A stretch of 64,000 nt of DNA, taken from the NCBI RefSeq assembly GCF_020687805.1, contig NZ_JAJEWQ010000004.1, positions 62,001-126,000 on the forward strand, in the 5' to 3' direction. The notes beneath the pieces are model-generated. The model worked only from the letters and a program-made list of their open reading frames with translations. It did no database searches and was not told the origin of the DNA. Of this stretch, positions 45,012-54,284 are shown piece after piece. The translations under genes were made by a program, and so were the position numbers. The first letter of the stretch is position 1. Every line of letters starts with the position of its first letter. This DNA comes from Planctobacterium marinum. GTDB lineage: Bacteria > Pseudomonadota > Gammaproteobacteria > Enterobacterales > Alteromonadaceae.

Positions 45012-46556
45012 ATGACGGCATCCCCGAAAAATCAACTTATCGACTTAACTCCATCTGAACTTCTGGAGCGCGCCATGCTGGCGGGCGAAGGTCAGTTTGC
45101 AGCAAACGGCGCCTTTGTCGTAAAAACCGGGGAACGCACTGGTCGCTCTCCTAACGATCGCTTTTTGGTAAAAGAGTCCAGCACTGAACAAAACATTGAT
45201 TGGGGTAAAGTCAATAAACCGGTAGATGAGGCCGTTTTTGATGCCTTATGGGACAAGGCAGAGCAGTATTTGTTACAACAGAAGCACTATTACGCTTCGC
45301 ATCTGGAAGTTGGTGCAGACCAACAATTTAGTTTACCGGTAGTGGTGCGCACAGAAACCGCCTGGCAACAGCTATTCGCCCGCAATTTATTTATAGTACC
45401 AGAGCAGTGGAATATACACGCGAAAACACCGTGGCAAATCATCAATGTTCCTGGCCTTAAGTGTGATCCGGCTGTTGATGGCACCAATAGTGACGGTGCG
45501 GTAATGATCAATTTCAAACAACAAAAAGTGTTGTTGGCGGGGATGCGCTATGCCGGTGAAATGAAAAAAGCCATGTTCTCGGTGCAAAACTACCTGCTGC
45601 CGGAGCACGATATTTTACCCATGCACTGTTCTGCAAACGTCGGAACGGATGACAGTGTAACCTTGTTCTTTGGTTTGTCAGGAACTGGTAAAACAACCCT
45701 TTCCGCCGATCCGGCCAGATTCCTCATCGGTGATGATGAACACGGTTGGGCGAAAGGCAGTGTATTCAACCTTGAAGGGGGTTGTTATGCCAAGTGTATT
45801 GATTTGTCTAAAGAAAAAGAGCCGGTGATCTGGAATGCCATTAAGTTCGGCACCATTTTAGAAAATGTCCACCTGGATAAAAACCGCGTACCTGATTATG
45901 CCAACACTGACTTAACCCAGAACTCCCGTGCTGCCTATCCGTTACAACACATCGAAAAGCGCAAGCCGGAAAACCGTGCCGGTGAACCGCGCTCTGTGGT
46001 GTTTTTAACTTGTGATGTCAGTGGTGTGTTACCGCCTGTGTCTGTGCTTTCTGATGAGGCAGCGGCTTATCACTTTTTGAGTGGTTATACCGCCAAAGTC
46101 GGTTCTACCGAAATCGGCTCAACGGCAGCCATCGAATCCACATTTTCCACCTGTTTTGGTGCGCCGTTCTTCCCCCGTCCGGCAAGCGTGTATGCTGAGC
46201 TGTTGATGAAGCGGGTACGGGAATTTAACAGTAAGGTGTACCTGGTCAATACCGGTTGGACAGGTGGTCCATATGGCGTAGGTCAACGTTTCGATATTCC
46301 CACCACACGGGCCATTATTACGGCAATTGTCGAAGGTCAGTTAGACGGTGTTGAAACCCGTCGTCTGTCGCAACTGGGTCTGGACATTCCTGTCGCGGTG
46401 CCCGGTGTTGACAGCAAGTTGCTGGATCCGCAGCAAACCTGGCAGGATCAGGCTGAGTATCAAAAGTATCTGGAAAAACTGATTGCTGAATTCACTGCAA
46501 ACTTTGACAAGTATGAGGTGTCAGACGCCATCAGAAATGCCGGTCCAAAACTATAA
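45012..46556 (+). CDS. pckA: Phosphoenolpyruvate carboxykinase (ATP)
   Basis: A 514-residue enzyme that makes PEP from oxaloacetate with ATP, the first step of gluconeogenesis. The kinase-1a loop [13 protein letters not shown] (near 222-234) and kinase-2 (LIGDDEHGW) are intact; the oxaloacetate site RTGRSPNDR is near the N-terminus, and MHCSANVG and [11 protein letters not shown] are family motifs. It is shorter than E. coli Pck (540) but with all motifs. Followed by a strong terminator shared with envZ. Confidence 0.97.
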   Translation: MTASPKNQLIDLTPSELLERAMLAGEGQFAANGAFVVKTGERTGRSPNDRFLVKESSTEQNIDWGKVNKPVDEAVFDALWDKAEQYLLQQKHYYASHLEVGADQQFSLPVVVRTETAWQQLFARNLFIVPEQWNIHAKTPWQIINVPGLKCDPAVDGTNSDGAVMINFKQQKVLLAGMRYAGEMKKAMFSVQNYLLPEHDILPMHCSANVGTDDSVTLFFGLSGTGKTTLSADPARFLIGDDEHGWAKGSVFNLEGGCYAKCIDLSKEKEPVIWNAIKFGTILENVHLDKNRVPDYANTDLTQNSRAAYPLQHIEKRKPENRAGEPRSVVFLTCDVSGVLPPVSVLSDEAAAYHFLSGYTAKVGSTEIGSTAAIESTFSTCFGAPFFPRPASVYAELLMKRVREFNSKVYLVNTGWTGGPYGVGQRFDIPTTRAIITAIVEGQLDGVETRRLSQLGLDIPVAVPGVDSKLLDPQQTWQDQAEYQKYLEKLIAEFTANFDKYEVSDAIRNAGPKL

Positions 46557-46576
46557 CAGACTGTACAACAGACAAG

Positions 46577-46604
46577 GCCCGGTATCTACCGGGCTTATTT
46601 TTTT
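46577..46604 (+). terminator. Bidirectional terminator between pckA and envZ
   Basis: Perfect stem GCCCGGTA/TACCGGGC at 46577-46594 followed by TTATTTTTTT, 20 bases after the pckA stop. On the minus strand the same stem follows the envZ stop directly, though with a poorer U-tract. Confidence 0.88.
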
Positions 46605-47896
46605 GTGGACAGGGTTACAATGGCCTGCAAGCCACCCTGCGGATGATTTTCCAGGCGCACCTTGCCGCCATGCATATCCACGATGCGCTTGATAATGGCC
46701 AGTCCCAACCCCGAACCCAGAGAGCCCCGGGCTTTGTCACCTTGCTTGAAAGGTTGGAACAGATCCTCAATGTCGGCATCGGGGATACCTTTACCAAAGT
46801 CTCTGACGCAAAACGTGACGGTTTGCGTTTTCTTACTGAACTCTGAACTGATCAAAATATTATCGCTGCCATAGCGAAAGGCGTTTTCAATCAGGTTATC
46901 CAGTACCCGCTTGATGGCCACTTTACGCACCAAAATTAGCGGTAGTTCAGATAGCTGAAGCTCAATATTGTGATGCTCTTCAATATTTCTGGCCAGCACC
47001 GCATCATTAATCAATTCGTTGATATCGGTCGGTTCGCGTTTTTCCGATTTGTCCTGGCGCACGTAATCAATAAACTGATCAATAATATCGTTCATGTCTT
47101 CAATATCATGGATGATGCCTTCTGATATCCAGTCCTGGTCCTGTGGCAACATCTCTGTGGCGATGCGAATGCGGGTGAGCGGGGTACGCAGGTCGTGGGA
47201 GATACCGGCGGTTAGTAGTGCTCTGTCGTCTTCCAGTTGTTTAATGCCCTTGGCCATCTGGTTAAACGCCTGGGTAACGGCGATGATTTCCGTTGATCCT
47301 TCCTCCGCTAACGGTGGAGGGATGTCGCCTTTACCCACTTTTATCGCGGCTTTTTGTAATGCCAGTAAGGGCCGGTTCAGACGCCGCACAAACAGCCAAC
47401 CCCCGGCCACACTCAGTACCCCAATAACCATTAAAAAGAAGGTCAGTGGTGAAATGTTGGGATCATTAACACTGCTCAGGGGCACGGTGATCCAGAAATT
47501 GGGTGCCTGTGGCGGCTGGATCCAAAAAATGTTTTGTCCTTCCTCAGTAACTCTGACCCGCACTTCGGCTGGTCCGCCCAACTCCTGAGACATTTCACGG
47601 GTAAAGAACTGATAGTAAGTGGCGTCGTTCAGGCCGTTTTCCAGTGCGCGCTCTTCACTGTAAATGCGAATGCCGGTGGCTTCAAAAAAGCGCTGATGAA
47701 AAATGGGATCGCGATGGTCCATACCATCAATAAATAACACTTTGATCTGAGTGGCCAGCAGACTGTTGATTTGCTTAAAACTGGGACCGATAAAGTAATA
47801 AGTGACTGATAAATAAGACACGACCTGGTTGATCAACAGCAGTACGCCTATGAGCAACACTGTTTGACCAAAAGCACTTTGTGGTTTTATGCGCAT
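46595..47896 (-). CDS. envZ: Sensor histidine kinase EnvZ
   Basis: A 433-residue membrane kinase. The first membrane segment ([20 protein letters not shown]) and the second (near 150-170, [20 protein letters not shown]) bound a periplasmic domain of about 115 residues. HAMP ([14 protein letters not shown]) and HisKA follow, with H234 in [12 protein letters not shown], then HATPase with NAFRYG, DFGKGIP and GSGLGLAI. It autophosphorylates and acts as kinase and phosphatase of OmpR in response to osmolarity. Lies 42 bases after ompR on the same strand. Confidence 0.95.
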   Translation of the reverse strand: MRIKPQSAFGQTVLLIGVLLLINQVVSYLSVTYYFIGPSFKQINSLLATQIKVLFIDGMDHRDPIFHQRFFEATGIRIYSEERALENGLNDATYYQFFTREMSQELGGPAEVRVRVTEEGQNIFWIQPPQAPNFWITVPLSSVNDPNISPLTFFLMVIGVLSVAGGWLFVRRLNRPLLALQKAAIKVGKGDIPPPLAEEGSTEIIAVTQAFNQMAKGIKQLEDDRALLTAGISHDLRTPLTRIRIATEMLPQDQDWISEGIIHDIEDMNDIIDQFIDYVRQDKSEKREPTDINELINDAVLARNIEEHHNIELQLSELPLILVRKVAIKRVLDNLIENAFRYGSDNILISSEFSKKTQTVTFCVRDFGKGIPDADIEDLFQPFKQGDKARGSLGSGLGLAIIKRIVDMHGGKVRLENHPQGGLQAIVTLSTKK

Positions 47897-47938
47897 GAGA
47901 ACTTCTTTGCGGACCGGGTTCAGCAGAACCCGGTTAAC

Positions 47939-48679
47939 TTATTGATTCGCAGCCGCCGGAGCACTGTCACCATCGGGCACAAATACATAACCCAATCCCC
48001 AAACCGTTTGAATATAACGTGGATTGGCCGGGTCTTCCTCAAGCATGCGTCTTAGTCTGGATACCTGCACGTCGATACTACGCTCCAGAGCACTGTAGTC
48101 ACGGCCACGGGCTAGATTCATTAACTTGTCGCGAGAAAGTGGTTCGCGGGGGTGTGTTACCAGCGCTTTTAATACCGCAAACTCACCGCTGGTCAGCGTG
48201 ATGGCTTCGCCATTTGCCAGCATTTCCCGCGTGCCTAAGTTCAGACTGTATTGACCAAACGATACCACCTGTTCTTCTCTGGAAGGCGCTCCGGGTGCCT
48301 CACTGGCATTGCGTCTTAGCACGGCTTTAATGCGGGCCAGCAACTCTCTGGGGTTAAAGGGCTTGGGTAGATAATCATCGGCGCCCATTTCCAGCCCGAT
48401 AATGCGGTCTACTTCATCGCCTTTTGCGGTGAGCATGACGATTGGCAGTTTGTTCTCTTTTTGACGAAGTCGACGACAAATCGACAGGCCATCTTCGCCA
48501 GGTAGCATCAGGTCCAGCACCATCAGGTGGAAATTTTCTCTTTCCAGAAAACGATCCATTTGCTCAGAATTAGCTGCACTTCTTACCTGATAGCCTTGCT
48601 CCACCAGGTAGCGCTCTAAAAGACTGCGTAACCGCATGTCATCATCTACCACCAAAATTTTCGGGGTTTCTTGTCCCAT
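47939..48679 (-). CDS. ompR: Response regulator OmpR
   Basis: A 246-residue protein: receiver domain with the acidic pair VDDD and phospho-acceptor D56, linker, and a winged-helix DNA-binding domain (SRDKLMNLARGRDYSALERS, RRMLEEDPANPRYIQTVWG). It controls porin and envelope genes with EnvZ. The frame opens eight codons earlier at 48703, but ATG at 48679 has GGAAG five bases upstream and fits the family start. Confidence 0.96.
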   Translation of the reverse strand: MGQETPKILVVDDDMRLRSLLERYLVEQGYQVRSAANSEQMDRFLERENFHLMVLDLMLPGEDGLSICRRLRQKENKLPIVMLTAKGDEVDRIIGLEMGADDYLPKPFNPRELLARIKAVLRRNASEAPGAPSREEQVVSFGQYSLNLGTREMLANGEAITLTSGEFAVLKALVTHPREPLSRDKLMNLARGRDYSALERSIDVQVSRLRRMLEEDPANPRYIQTVWGLGYVFVPDGDSAPAAANQ

Positions 48680-48780
48680 GATGCTTCCAATTGTTGTTTG
48701 CACTTATCAACAATATAGGTGAACTGGGCTAAAAATAAACCGTTGGGATTGTAAGCAGAGGGCTGAAAGTGTTTCTAATT

Positions 48781-48824
48781 GTTACAGTAGAGGCTTAATG
48801 ACCTGCGGTCATTTAAATTGTAAC
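48781..48824. repeat. Nested inverted repeats between prkB and ompR
   Basis: AATGACC-TGC-GGTCATT at 48797-48813 is perfect and is enclosed by a second pair, GTTACA (48781-48786) and TGTAAC (48819-48824). No T-run follows on the minus strand. It lies about 100-145 bases upstream of the ompR start, so it could be an operator, a weak prkB terminator, or both. Confidence 0.45.
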
Positions 48825-48847
48825 AGGCCCGGTGTACGTTAATTGCG

Positions 48848-49750
48848 CTAATTGTCGGCAACCCAGTCCATCTGAAAACTGGAACGACGCTTTTTGTCCA
48901 TAATTTCTTCGATAAGCGGCGTGAGAATTAATTCCATGGCTAAACCCATTTTACCACCGGGCACCACCAGGGTATTGATACGAGACATAAAAGCGCCATC
49001 AATCATTTGTAACAAGAATGGAAAGTCTACATTCTTCATTTCCCGTCGGAAACGCACCACCACAAAGCTCTCGTCAGAAGAAGGAATCGTTCTGTGGCTA
49101 AAGGGGTTGGAAGTATCCACTGTGGGCACCCGTTGAAAATTTATGTGAGTCTGACTAAATTGCGGGGTGATAAAGCGAAAGTAATCTTCCATGCTGCGCA
49201 CGATACTGCCCATCACAGCTTCGCGGCTGTGGCCTCGTTCTGAGGTGTCACGTACAATCTTCTGGATCCACTCCAGGTTGACTATGGGGACCATGCCAAC
49301 CAATAGGTCCACCTGACGGGCAACATTGATCTCTTCGGTTACGACACCGCCATGCAATCCTTCATAAAACAGACAATCTGTGTTTTCTGGCAAATCCTGC
49401 CAGGGGGTAAAGGTACCCGGCATCTGATTGAAAGGAACCGCTTCGTCAAAGGTATGCAGATACTGGCGACTTTTGCCCTGGCCCGTTTCACCGTATTCTT
49501 TGAACGTTTTTTCTAACATTTCAAAGTCGTTGGTTCTGGGACCAAAATAGCTGATATGACGACCTTGTTCCTGGGTCTTTCTGATTTCCACTTCCATTTC
49601 CGGGCGTGTAAAACGGTGGTAGCTGTCGCCAGATACCATTGCCGCATTTATATTCAGATTCCGAAAGATGTGTCTCACGGCATTGGTGGTGGTCGTGGTG
49701 CCGGCGCCGGATGAACCGGTAATGGCAATAATTGGGTGTTTAACTGACAT
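48848..49750 (-). CDS. prkB: Phosphoribulokinase-type kinase PrkB
   Basis: A 300-residue protein closely like the E. coli PrkB (YhfU-region) phosphoribulokinase homologue. The P-loop GSSGAGTTTTT (12-22) follows the PRK form in which the usual Lys-Ser is replaced by Thr; GDSYHRFTRPEM and FGPRTNDF are conserved. No Calvin-cycle genes are near and RuBisCO is not expected in this group, so the physiological substrate is unclear. In E. coli prkB is next to yheU and the yheST genes; here it is separated from them. Confidence 0.9.
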   Translation of the reverse strand: MSVKHPIIAITGSSGAGTTTTTNAVRHIFRNLNINAAMVSGDSYHRFTRPEMEVEIRKTQEQGRHISYFGPRTNDFEMLEKTFKEYGETGQGKSRQYLHTFDEAVPFNQMPGTFTPWQDLPENTDCLFYEGLHGGVVTEEINVARQVDLLVGMVPIVNLEWIQKIVRDTSERGHSREAVMGSIVRSMEDYFRFITPQFSQTHINFQRVPTVDTSNPFSHRTIPSSDESFVVVRFRREMKNVDFPFLLQMIDGAFMSRINTLVVPGGKMGLAMELILTPLIEEIMDKKRRSSFQMDWVADN

Positions 49751-50037
49751 AATTAATTTGCGTATATCGACCTTTGCTTAGATGAATGAGTTACATGGGC
49801 CTGTTGGGCGAAACATGTAAATTACGGGTGGCGTTGCCACCGGCCTGATCCAGTGAGTTTTGGTAATCTACATTTACTCTGTTCAGGCAATGAGCAATAG
49901 GCTCGTATCTGATTGCGAAACACTGTTATAGGCATTTGTGGATCTAAGGTCAAGCAGCGCTGTAAATAATTATGCCTGCTTCTGGGGTAAAGATTTGCTA
50001 TTAATAGAGCCTGGATCAAAGATAACAGGCTCAGCAC

Positions 50038-50640
50038 ATGGCAGCGTTAATCATTTACGATACTGAATTCACAGCATGGCCCGGTTCAAAACAGCGGCAA
50101 TGGTCAGGTGAGGGGGAGGCGCGTGAGATTATCCAGTTGGCTGCCATCAAAGTGACCATCGATAACCAACAACTGAAGACAGTGGCCTCCTTCAACGTGC
50201 TGGTTAAGCCACTAAAAAATCCACAGCTGAGTGACTATATTCAGCAGTTAACGGGGATCCAACAAAGTGTGCTGGATGATCATGGTGTCGATTTTGTTTC
50301 CTGTGCCGAACTGTTTTATGAATTTACCGAAAATGCCAGTTTGCCTTGCTTTTCCTGGGGACCAGATCAGCAGGTGCTGATGGAAAATTTCAGAATTAAT
50401 CATTTGACCTGGGACCATCAAAAGCCGCATTTTGTTGATCTGAAAAGTCAGTTGTTGACATTAAATCTGGATTTTAAAGATTGTATTAGCGGTGAGTTGG
50501 CCGCATTTGTGGGTAAACCATTATCGGGGCACAAACACAATGCCTTGTTTGATGTGAAGAATATATTAGTGCTGCTGCAGACGTTACTAAATGACAAGCG
50601 TTTAGACATTGCAGACATTCTTGAGATGAGAGGAGAATAA
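50038..50640 (+). CDS. DEDDh 3'-5' exonuclease, ERI1-like
   Basis: A 200-residue protein with all DEDDh motifs: Exo I DTEF near residue 8 (YDTEFTAWPG), EIIQLAAI, Exo II SWGPDQQVL and Exo III HNALFDVKN, where His is the general base. The pattern, including LTGIQQSVLDD, is closest to the ERI1/KapD group of RNA- and DNA-trimming exonucleases rather than to RNase T or DnaQ. Its stop (TAA) is directly followed by the ATG of the cytosine deaminase gene, so the two are coupled. Substrate unknown. Confidence 0.82.
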   Translation: MAALIIYDTEFTAWPGSKQRQWSGEGEAREIIQLAAIKVTIDNQQLKTVASFNVLVKPLKNPQLSDYIQQLTGIQQSVLDDHGVDFVSCAELFYEFTENASLPCFSWGPDQQVLMENFRINHLTWDHQKPHFVDLKSQLLTLNLDFKDCISGELAAFVGKPLSGHKHNALFDVKNILVLLQTLLNDKRLDIADILEMRGE

Positions 50641-51078
50641 ATGGACAGGTTTTTAGATGAAGCCATTCTTGAAGCAAAAGCCGGGTTAGAAAAAGGGGGC
50701 ATCCCCATCGGTTCTGTTATTGTGCATGATGGAAAAGTGATTGGCCGCGGCCACAATCAGCGGGTACAAAAGGGTAGTTGCACTTTGCACGGTGAAATGG
50801 ACGCCCTGGAAAATGCCGGGCGACAACCTGCCAGCGTTTACCAGAATAGCGTTTTGTATACCACCTTGTCGCCCTGCTCTATGTGTTCCGGTGCCATCTT
50901 ACTCTATGGTATACCCAAGGTTATTGTAGGTGAGAACCGCACTTTCATGGGAGAAGAAGCCTTGCTTAAGAGCCGGGGTGTTGACGTCGTCGTTGTAGAT
51001 GACGAACGCTGCGTTAACATGATGCAGGATTTTATCTCTGCCAGGCCGGAACTTTGGAACGAAGACATCGGCGTCTGA
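50641..51078 (+). CDS. Cytosine deaminase of the yeast FCY1 type
   Basis: A 145-residue zinc deaminase. Zinc ligands and catalytic Glu are H50 and E52 (LHGE) and C79/C82 (SPCSMC); the 29-residue spacing between H50 and C79 equals that between H62 and C91 of yeast cytosine deaminase. GRGHN, GENRTF, VVVDDERC and the C-terminal W-NEDIG, which caps the base-binding pocket with D142, also match. It would convert cytosine to uracil for salvage. It could instead act on other nucleobases. It is unrelated to CodA-type deaminases. Confidence 0.85.
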   Translation: MDRFLDEAILEAKAGLEKGGIPIGSVIVHDGKVIGRGHNQRVQKGSCTLHGEMDALENAGRQPASVYQNSVLYTTLSPCSMCSGAILLYGIPKVIVGENRTFMGEEALLKSRGVDVVVVDDERCVNMMQDFISARPELWNEDIGV

Positions 51079-51110
51079 CAGGTCGGTGGTATTTTTTAGC
51101 CAAAAATGAA

Positions 51111-51134
51111 GCTCCTGAAAAGGAGCTTTTTTGT
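51111..51134 (+). terminator. Terminator of the exonuclease-deaminase pair
   Basis: Stem GCTCCT (51111-51116) with AGGAGC (51121-51126) around GAAA, followed by TTTTTTGTTTTTT. It begins 32 bases after the deaminase stop. Confidence 0.85.
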
Positions 51135-51683
51135 TTTTTCAGCTTTTTAGCCTGTTTAAAGTCGAATGAACGCATTAATGTAGGGCTTTTTATTGAAAGT
51201 GAGTGCTTGCTGGGTGGGGTTTTTTAGTGTTTTTTCGTATGCCTTAAACGGTTAGATAAATGTAAAAGAAGAAAAAGTCATGTGGTTTTCTGAAAAATTT
51301 TAAGGTGCTAATTTGTCGTCTATGTGGTGTTAAAAGTGTCGAAAGTGCTGACAAAGTGTTGGTTAGTCTTTTCAGGACGTCGTTCGGTTAATGTGATTTT
51401 CTTAAAAAGTCAGGTTTTACCCTGAAATCGCTACCAACTACCTGAAACTCTGATTTATTGCAGCGCTCATCAGAAGCTGATAAGCAATTGCTCTGTCATA
51501 TTTGTAGGAGATGAGTGAAAAATGAGCGATTTTTTAGGTTGGTGGGTACTCACAAATATTTCCTGGATTTTTTGCACCCGGTAAAAACGGACTGATGTGG
51601 GGTTCAACGTAGCTTATTTCGCTGATTTTGTACTATAAAGTCGCTATTTTTCATACAGTTAGGGAAAACCAATGAGCCAAATA
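51135..51683. other. Long gene-free interval between two terminators
   Basis: About 550 bases with no normal gene. It holds three AAAGTG copies at 51333, 51342 and 51353, a repeated CCTGAAA (51421 and 51441), the palindrome AGCAATTGCT at 51483-51492, and an AGGAG site (51506-51510) followed by two tiny frames: a GTG at 51515 opening 26 codons and an ATG at 51522 opening 20 codons (MSDFLGWWVLTNISWIFCTR). TATAAA at 51634-51639 could start a short transcript ending at the next terminator. None of these is supported well enough to call a gene. Confidence 0.4.
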
Positions 51684-51686
51684 CAA

Positions 51687-51714
51687 AAAAATCCAGGCAT
51701 TTGCCTGGATTTTT
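51687..51714 (-). terminator. Terminator downstream of purD
   Basis: Perfect 12-base stem AAAAATCCAGGC with GCCTGGATTTTT around ATTT. A and T tracts on both sides make it bidirectional; on the minus strand it lies 90 bases beyond the purD stop. A 14-codon frame on the plus strand (ATG at 51672, preceded by AGGGA) runs through the stem. Confidence 0.82.
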
Positions 51715-51804
51715 AATATAGCAACAAACGATCGGATAAAATGCAGCTAAAATTTCTGATTAAGCAGCTAAATTAATCGAACAGGTTTGCAAAATGCTGT
51801 TTAG

Positions 51805-53091
51805 TTAAGCTTCACGGGCAATGGCACGCCACGCGATATCGTTTCTGAAGTACATTTCTTCCCAATTTATATACTTCACCAGTTCATAGGCTGATTTTTG
51901 TGCTTCAGTAACGGAATTTCCCAGTGCAGTTGCGCATAATACGCGCCCACCGTTAGTAAGTACAAACTCACCTTCGGTTTTAGTGCCGGCATGAAAAACT
52001 TTACCCGGATGTTGTTTTGCTGCGTCTAATCCGTTGATTTTTTGCCCTTTTGCATAGGCTTCAGGATAGCCACCTGCCGCCAAAACGACGCCAACCGCTG
52101 CCTGCTCTGAAAAGGAAATGCGGGTGGTGTGTAGTGATTTATCTAACGCGGCCAATACTAATTCCACCAGATCAGATTCCAGGCGCATCATGATTGGCTG
52201 CGTCTCCGGATCGCCAAACCGACAGTTAAATTCGATTACTTTCGGGGTACCCTCCTTCGTGATCATTAAACCCGCATACAAAAAGCCGGTGTAGGGCATG
52301 CCGTCCTGAATCATGCCGTTAATGGTAGGGTTGATCACTTCATCCATAATGCGCTGGTGGATCTCAGGTGTTACCACGGGGGCTGGTGAATAGGCGCCCA
52401 TGCCGCCGGTATTGAGGCCGGAATCACCTTCGCCAACGCGTTTGTGATCCTGGCTGGTGGCAAAAGGCAGTGCGGTTTTGCCATCGGCCATCACAATAAA
52501 ACTGGCCTCTTCACCTTCCAGAAATTCCTCGATTACCACTCTGGAACCGGCAACACCAAACTTATTGTCTGCCAGCATGTCCTGAATTGCGTTGATCGCT
52601 TGTTGTTCGGTTTCCGCCACTATTACGCCTTTACCTGCCGCCAGTCCGTCGGCTTTAACAACAATAGGTACTCCCTGGGCTTTGACATAAGCAATGGCCG
52701 GTTCAATTGCGTCAAATACCGCGTACGCTGCGGTAGGGATTTGATGCCTGGCCAGAAAGTCTTTGCTGAACGATTTTGAACCTTCCAACTGGGCTGCCGC
52801 TTTACTTGGACCAAATATCTTTAACCCATGTTGTTCAAACAGATCTGAAATCCCTAATACTAAAGGCGCTTCAGGGCCAACAATGGTTAGTTCAACCTGA
52901 TTAGATTGGGCAAATGTCAGTAATCCCTGAATATCTTCCGCCGCGATATCGATGTTTTGACATTTGTGTTCTTCAGCAGTGCCGGCATTGCCCGGTGCAA
53001 CGAATACCGTTTCCACATCGGGAGATTGTGCCACTTTATAGGCTAAAGCGTGTTCTCTTCCGCCACCGCCAATTACCAGTATCTTCATCAT
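51805..53091 (-). CDS. purD: Phosphoribosylamine-glycine ligase PurD
   Basis: A 428-residue ATP-grasp enzyme that joins glycine to 5-phosphoribosylamine in purine synthesis. The N-domain (ILVIGGGGREHALAYKV), the ATP-grasp region (VVKADGLAAGKGVIVA, FLEGEEASF), EFNCRFGDPETQ with metal-binding Glu and Asn, and the C-domain (VLAAGGYPEAYAKG) are all present. The gene stands alone, without purH upstream as in E. coli; it is divergent from hemC. Either of the two first ATG codons may be the start. Confidence 0.96.
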   Translation of the reverse strand: MMKILVIGGGGREHALAYKVAQSPDVETVFVAPGNAGTAEEHKCQNIDIAAEDIQGLLTFAQSNQVELTIVGPEAPLVLGISDLFEQHGLKIFGPSKAAAQLEGSKSFSKDFLARHQIPTAAYAVFDAIEPAIAYVKAQGVPIVVKADGLAAGKGVIVAETEQQAINAIQDMLADNKFGVAGSRVVIEEFLEGEEASFIVMADGKTALPFATSQDHKRVGEGDSGLNTGGMGAYSPAPVVTPEIHQRIMDEVINPTINGMIQDGMPYTGFLYAGLMITKEGTPKVIEFNCRFGDPETQPIMMRLESDLVELVLAALDKSLHTTRISFSEQAAVGVVLAAGGYPEAYAKGQKINGLDAAKQHPGKVFHAGTKTEGEFVLTNGGRVLCATALGNSVTEAQKSAYELVKYINWEEMYFRNDIAWRAIAREA

Positions 53092-53262
53092 AGTTGTCCT
53101 GTTGCTCTAATAAGGAGTTGTTTAAAAACCAGTTTTCAAGTCAGTGGGCTTAGCGATGTAAAATGTTTTGCTAGTTGCGTACACGGCTAAGCCTCTCGAA
53201 GTAAAAAATACCGGGGCGCAGTATATCAGAGAGACACCCCGCGCGCATGGGATTGTGTATTA

Positions 53263-53288
53263 TTTCCGGAGGGTGTGAGTACCGGAAA
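53263..53288. repeat. Inverted repeat in the purD-hemC intergenic region
   Basis: TTTCCGG (53263-53269) and CCGGAAA (53282-53288) form perfect seven-base arms around 12 bases, 70 bases before the hemC ATG. It may be an operator for hemC or purD. No PurR-like box was found. Confidence 0.4.
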
Positions 53289-53357
53289 ATTCAAACAGGC
53301 GACTGATAAAACCAGGAGTGATAGACTAGCCAAATCGGGGTTAACCAGTAAGTAATC

Positions 53358-54281
53358 ATGACGGTAGAAAGAGTAATAAAAATAGCGACCCGCAAAAGTG
53401 CCCTGGCGCTTTGGCAGGCAGAAGATGTGAAAGCCAGGTTGGAGCAAGCCCATCCGGGTATACAGGTGGAACTGGTTCCTATGGTGACCAAAGGCGATCA
53501 GATCCTGGATTCCCCCTTGTCTAAAGTCGGTGGGAAAGGGCTGTTTATCAAAGAACTTGAAATCGCCATGATGGAAGGGCGGGCGGATATTGCAGTGCAC
53601 TCAATGAAAGACGTGCCCATGGAGTTTCCCCAGGGATTCGATATTTTTGCGATTTGCGAACGGGAAAACCCGGGAGACGCTTTTGTCAGCAATAATTACA
53701 CTTCGCTTGAAGCATTGCCTGAGGGTGCCGTATTAGGGACTTCCAGCCTGCGCAGACAATGTCAGATAAAACACTATCGTCCGGACCTGGTAATTAAAGA
53801 CCTCAGGGGCAATGTGAATACCCGTTTGCAAAAGTTAGATGATGGTCATTACGACGCCATTATTTTAGCCAGCGCCGGCTTGATCAGGCTGGGCATGGAA
53901 GAACGCATCAGACAAACGTTGCCCTATAAACTGAGTTTACCAGCGGTTGGACAAGGCGCAGTGGGCATTGAATGCCGCACCGATGATGCACAACTGATTG
54001 CTCTGTTAGCGCCATTGAATGACGCAGATACGGCCCGCAGAGTTCAGGCTGAGAGAGCAATGAATAAGCGTCTGGAGGGGGGCTGTCAGGTACCGATTGC
54101 AGGGTTCGCTCAACTGACGGAAAAGGGGATTTATCTGCGCGGTTTAGTGGGCAGCCCGGACGGTGGCACTTTGCTACAGGCAGAAGCGTCCGGAACCGAT
54201 GCGCAGGCACTAGGCATAAAGGTGGCTGAACAGTTATTATCCAGGGGTGCCGCCGAACTATTAACGGCGTTGTATAACTAG
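53358..54281 (+). CDS. hemC: Hydroxymethylbilane synthase (porphobilinogen deaminase)
   Basis: A 307-residue enzyme that joins four porphobilinogens. Substrate-contact arginines appear in [20 protein letters not shown] and [10 protein letters not shown]; the catalytic Asp is in the [13 protein letters not shown] region; the cysteine that holds the dipyrromethane cofactor is in GGCQVPI. First gene of hemC-hemD-hemX-hemY, with four-base spacing to hemD. The usual cyaA gene lies on the far side of hemY rather than divergent from hemC. Confidence 0.97.
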   Translation: MTVERVIKIATRKSALALWQAEDVKARLEQAHPGIQVELVPMVTKGDQILDSPLSKVGGKGLFIKELEIAMMEGRADIAVHSMKDVPMEFPQGFDIFAICERENPGDAFVSNNYTSLEALPEGAVLGTSSLRRQCQIKHYRPDLVIKDLRGNVNTRLQKLDDGHYDAIILASAGLIRLGMEERIRQTLPYKLSLPAVGQGAVGIECRTDDAQLIALLAPLNDADTARRVQAERAMNKRLEGGCQVPIAGFAQLTEKGIYLRGLVGSPDGGTLLQAEASGTDAQALGIKVAEQLLSRGAAELLTALYN

Positions 54282-54284
54282 TTT

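Noticed and set aside
49827-49841. GGTGGC-GTT-GCCACC hairpin upstream of prkB
   Set aside because: It is short, without a T-run, and could be chance in a GC-rich patch; not supported as a terminator or operator.
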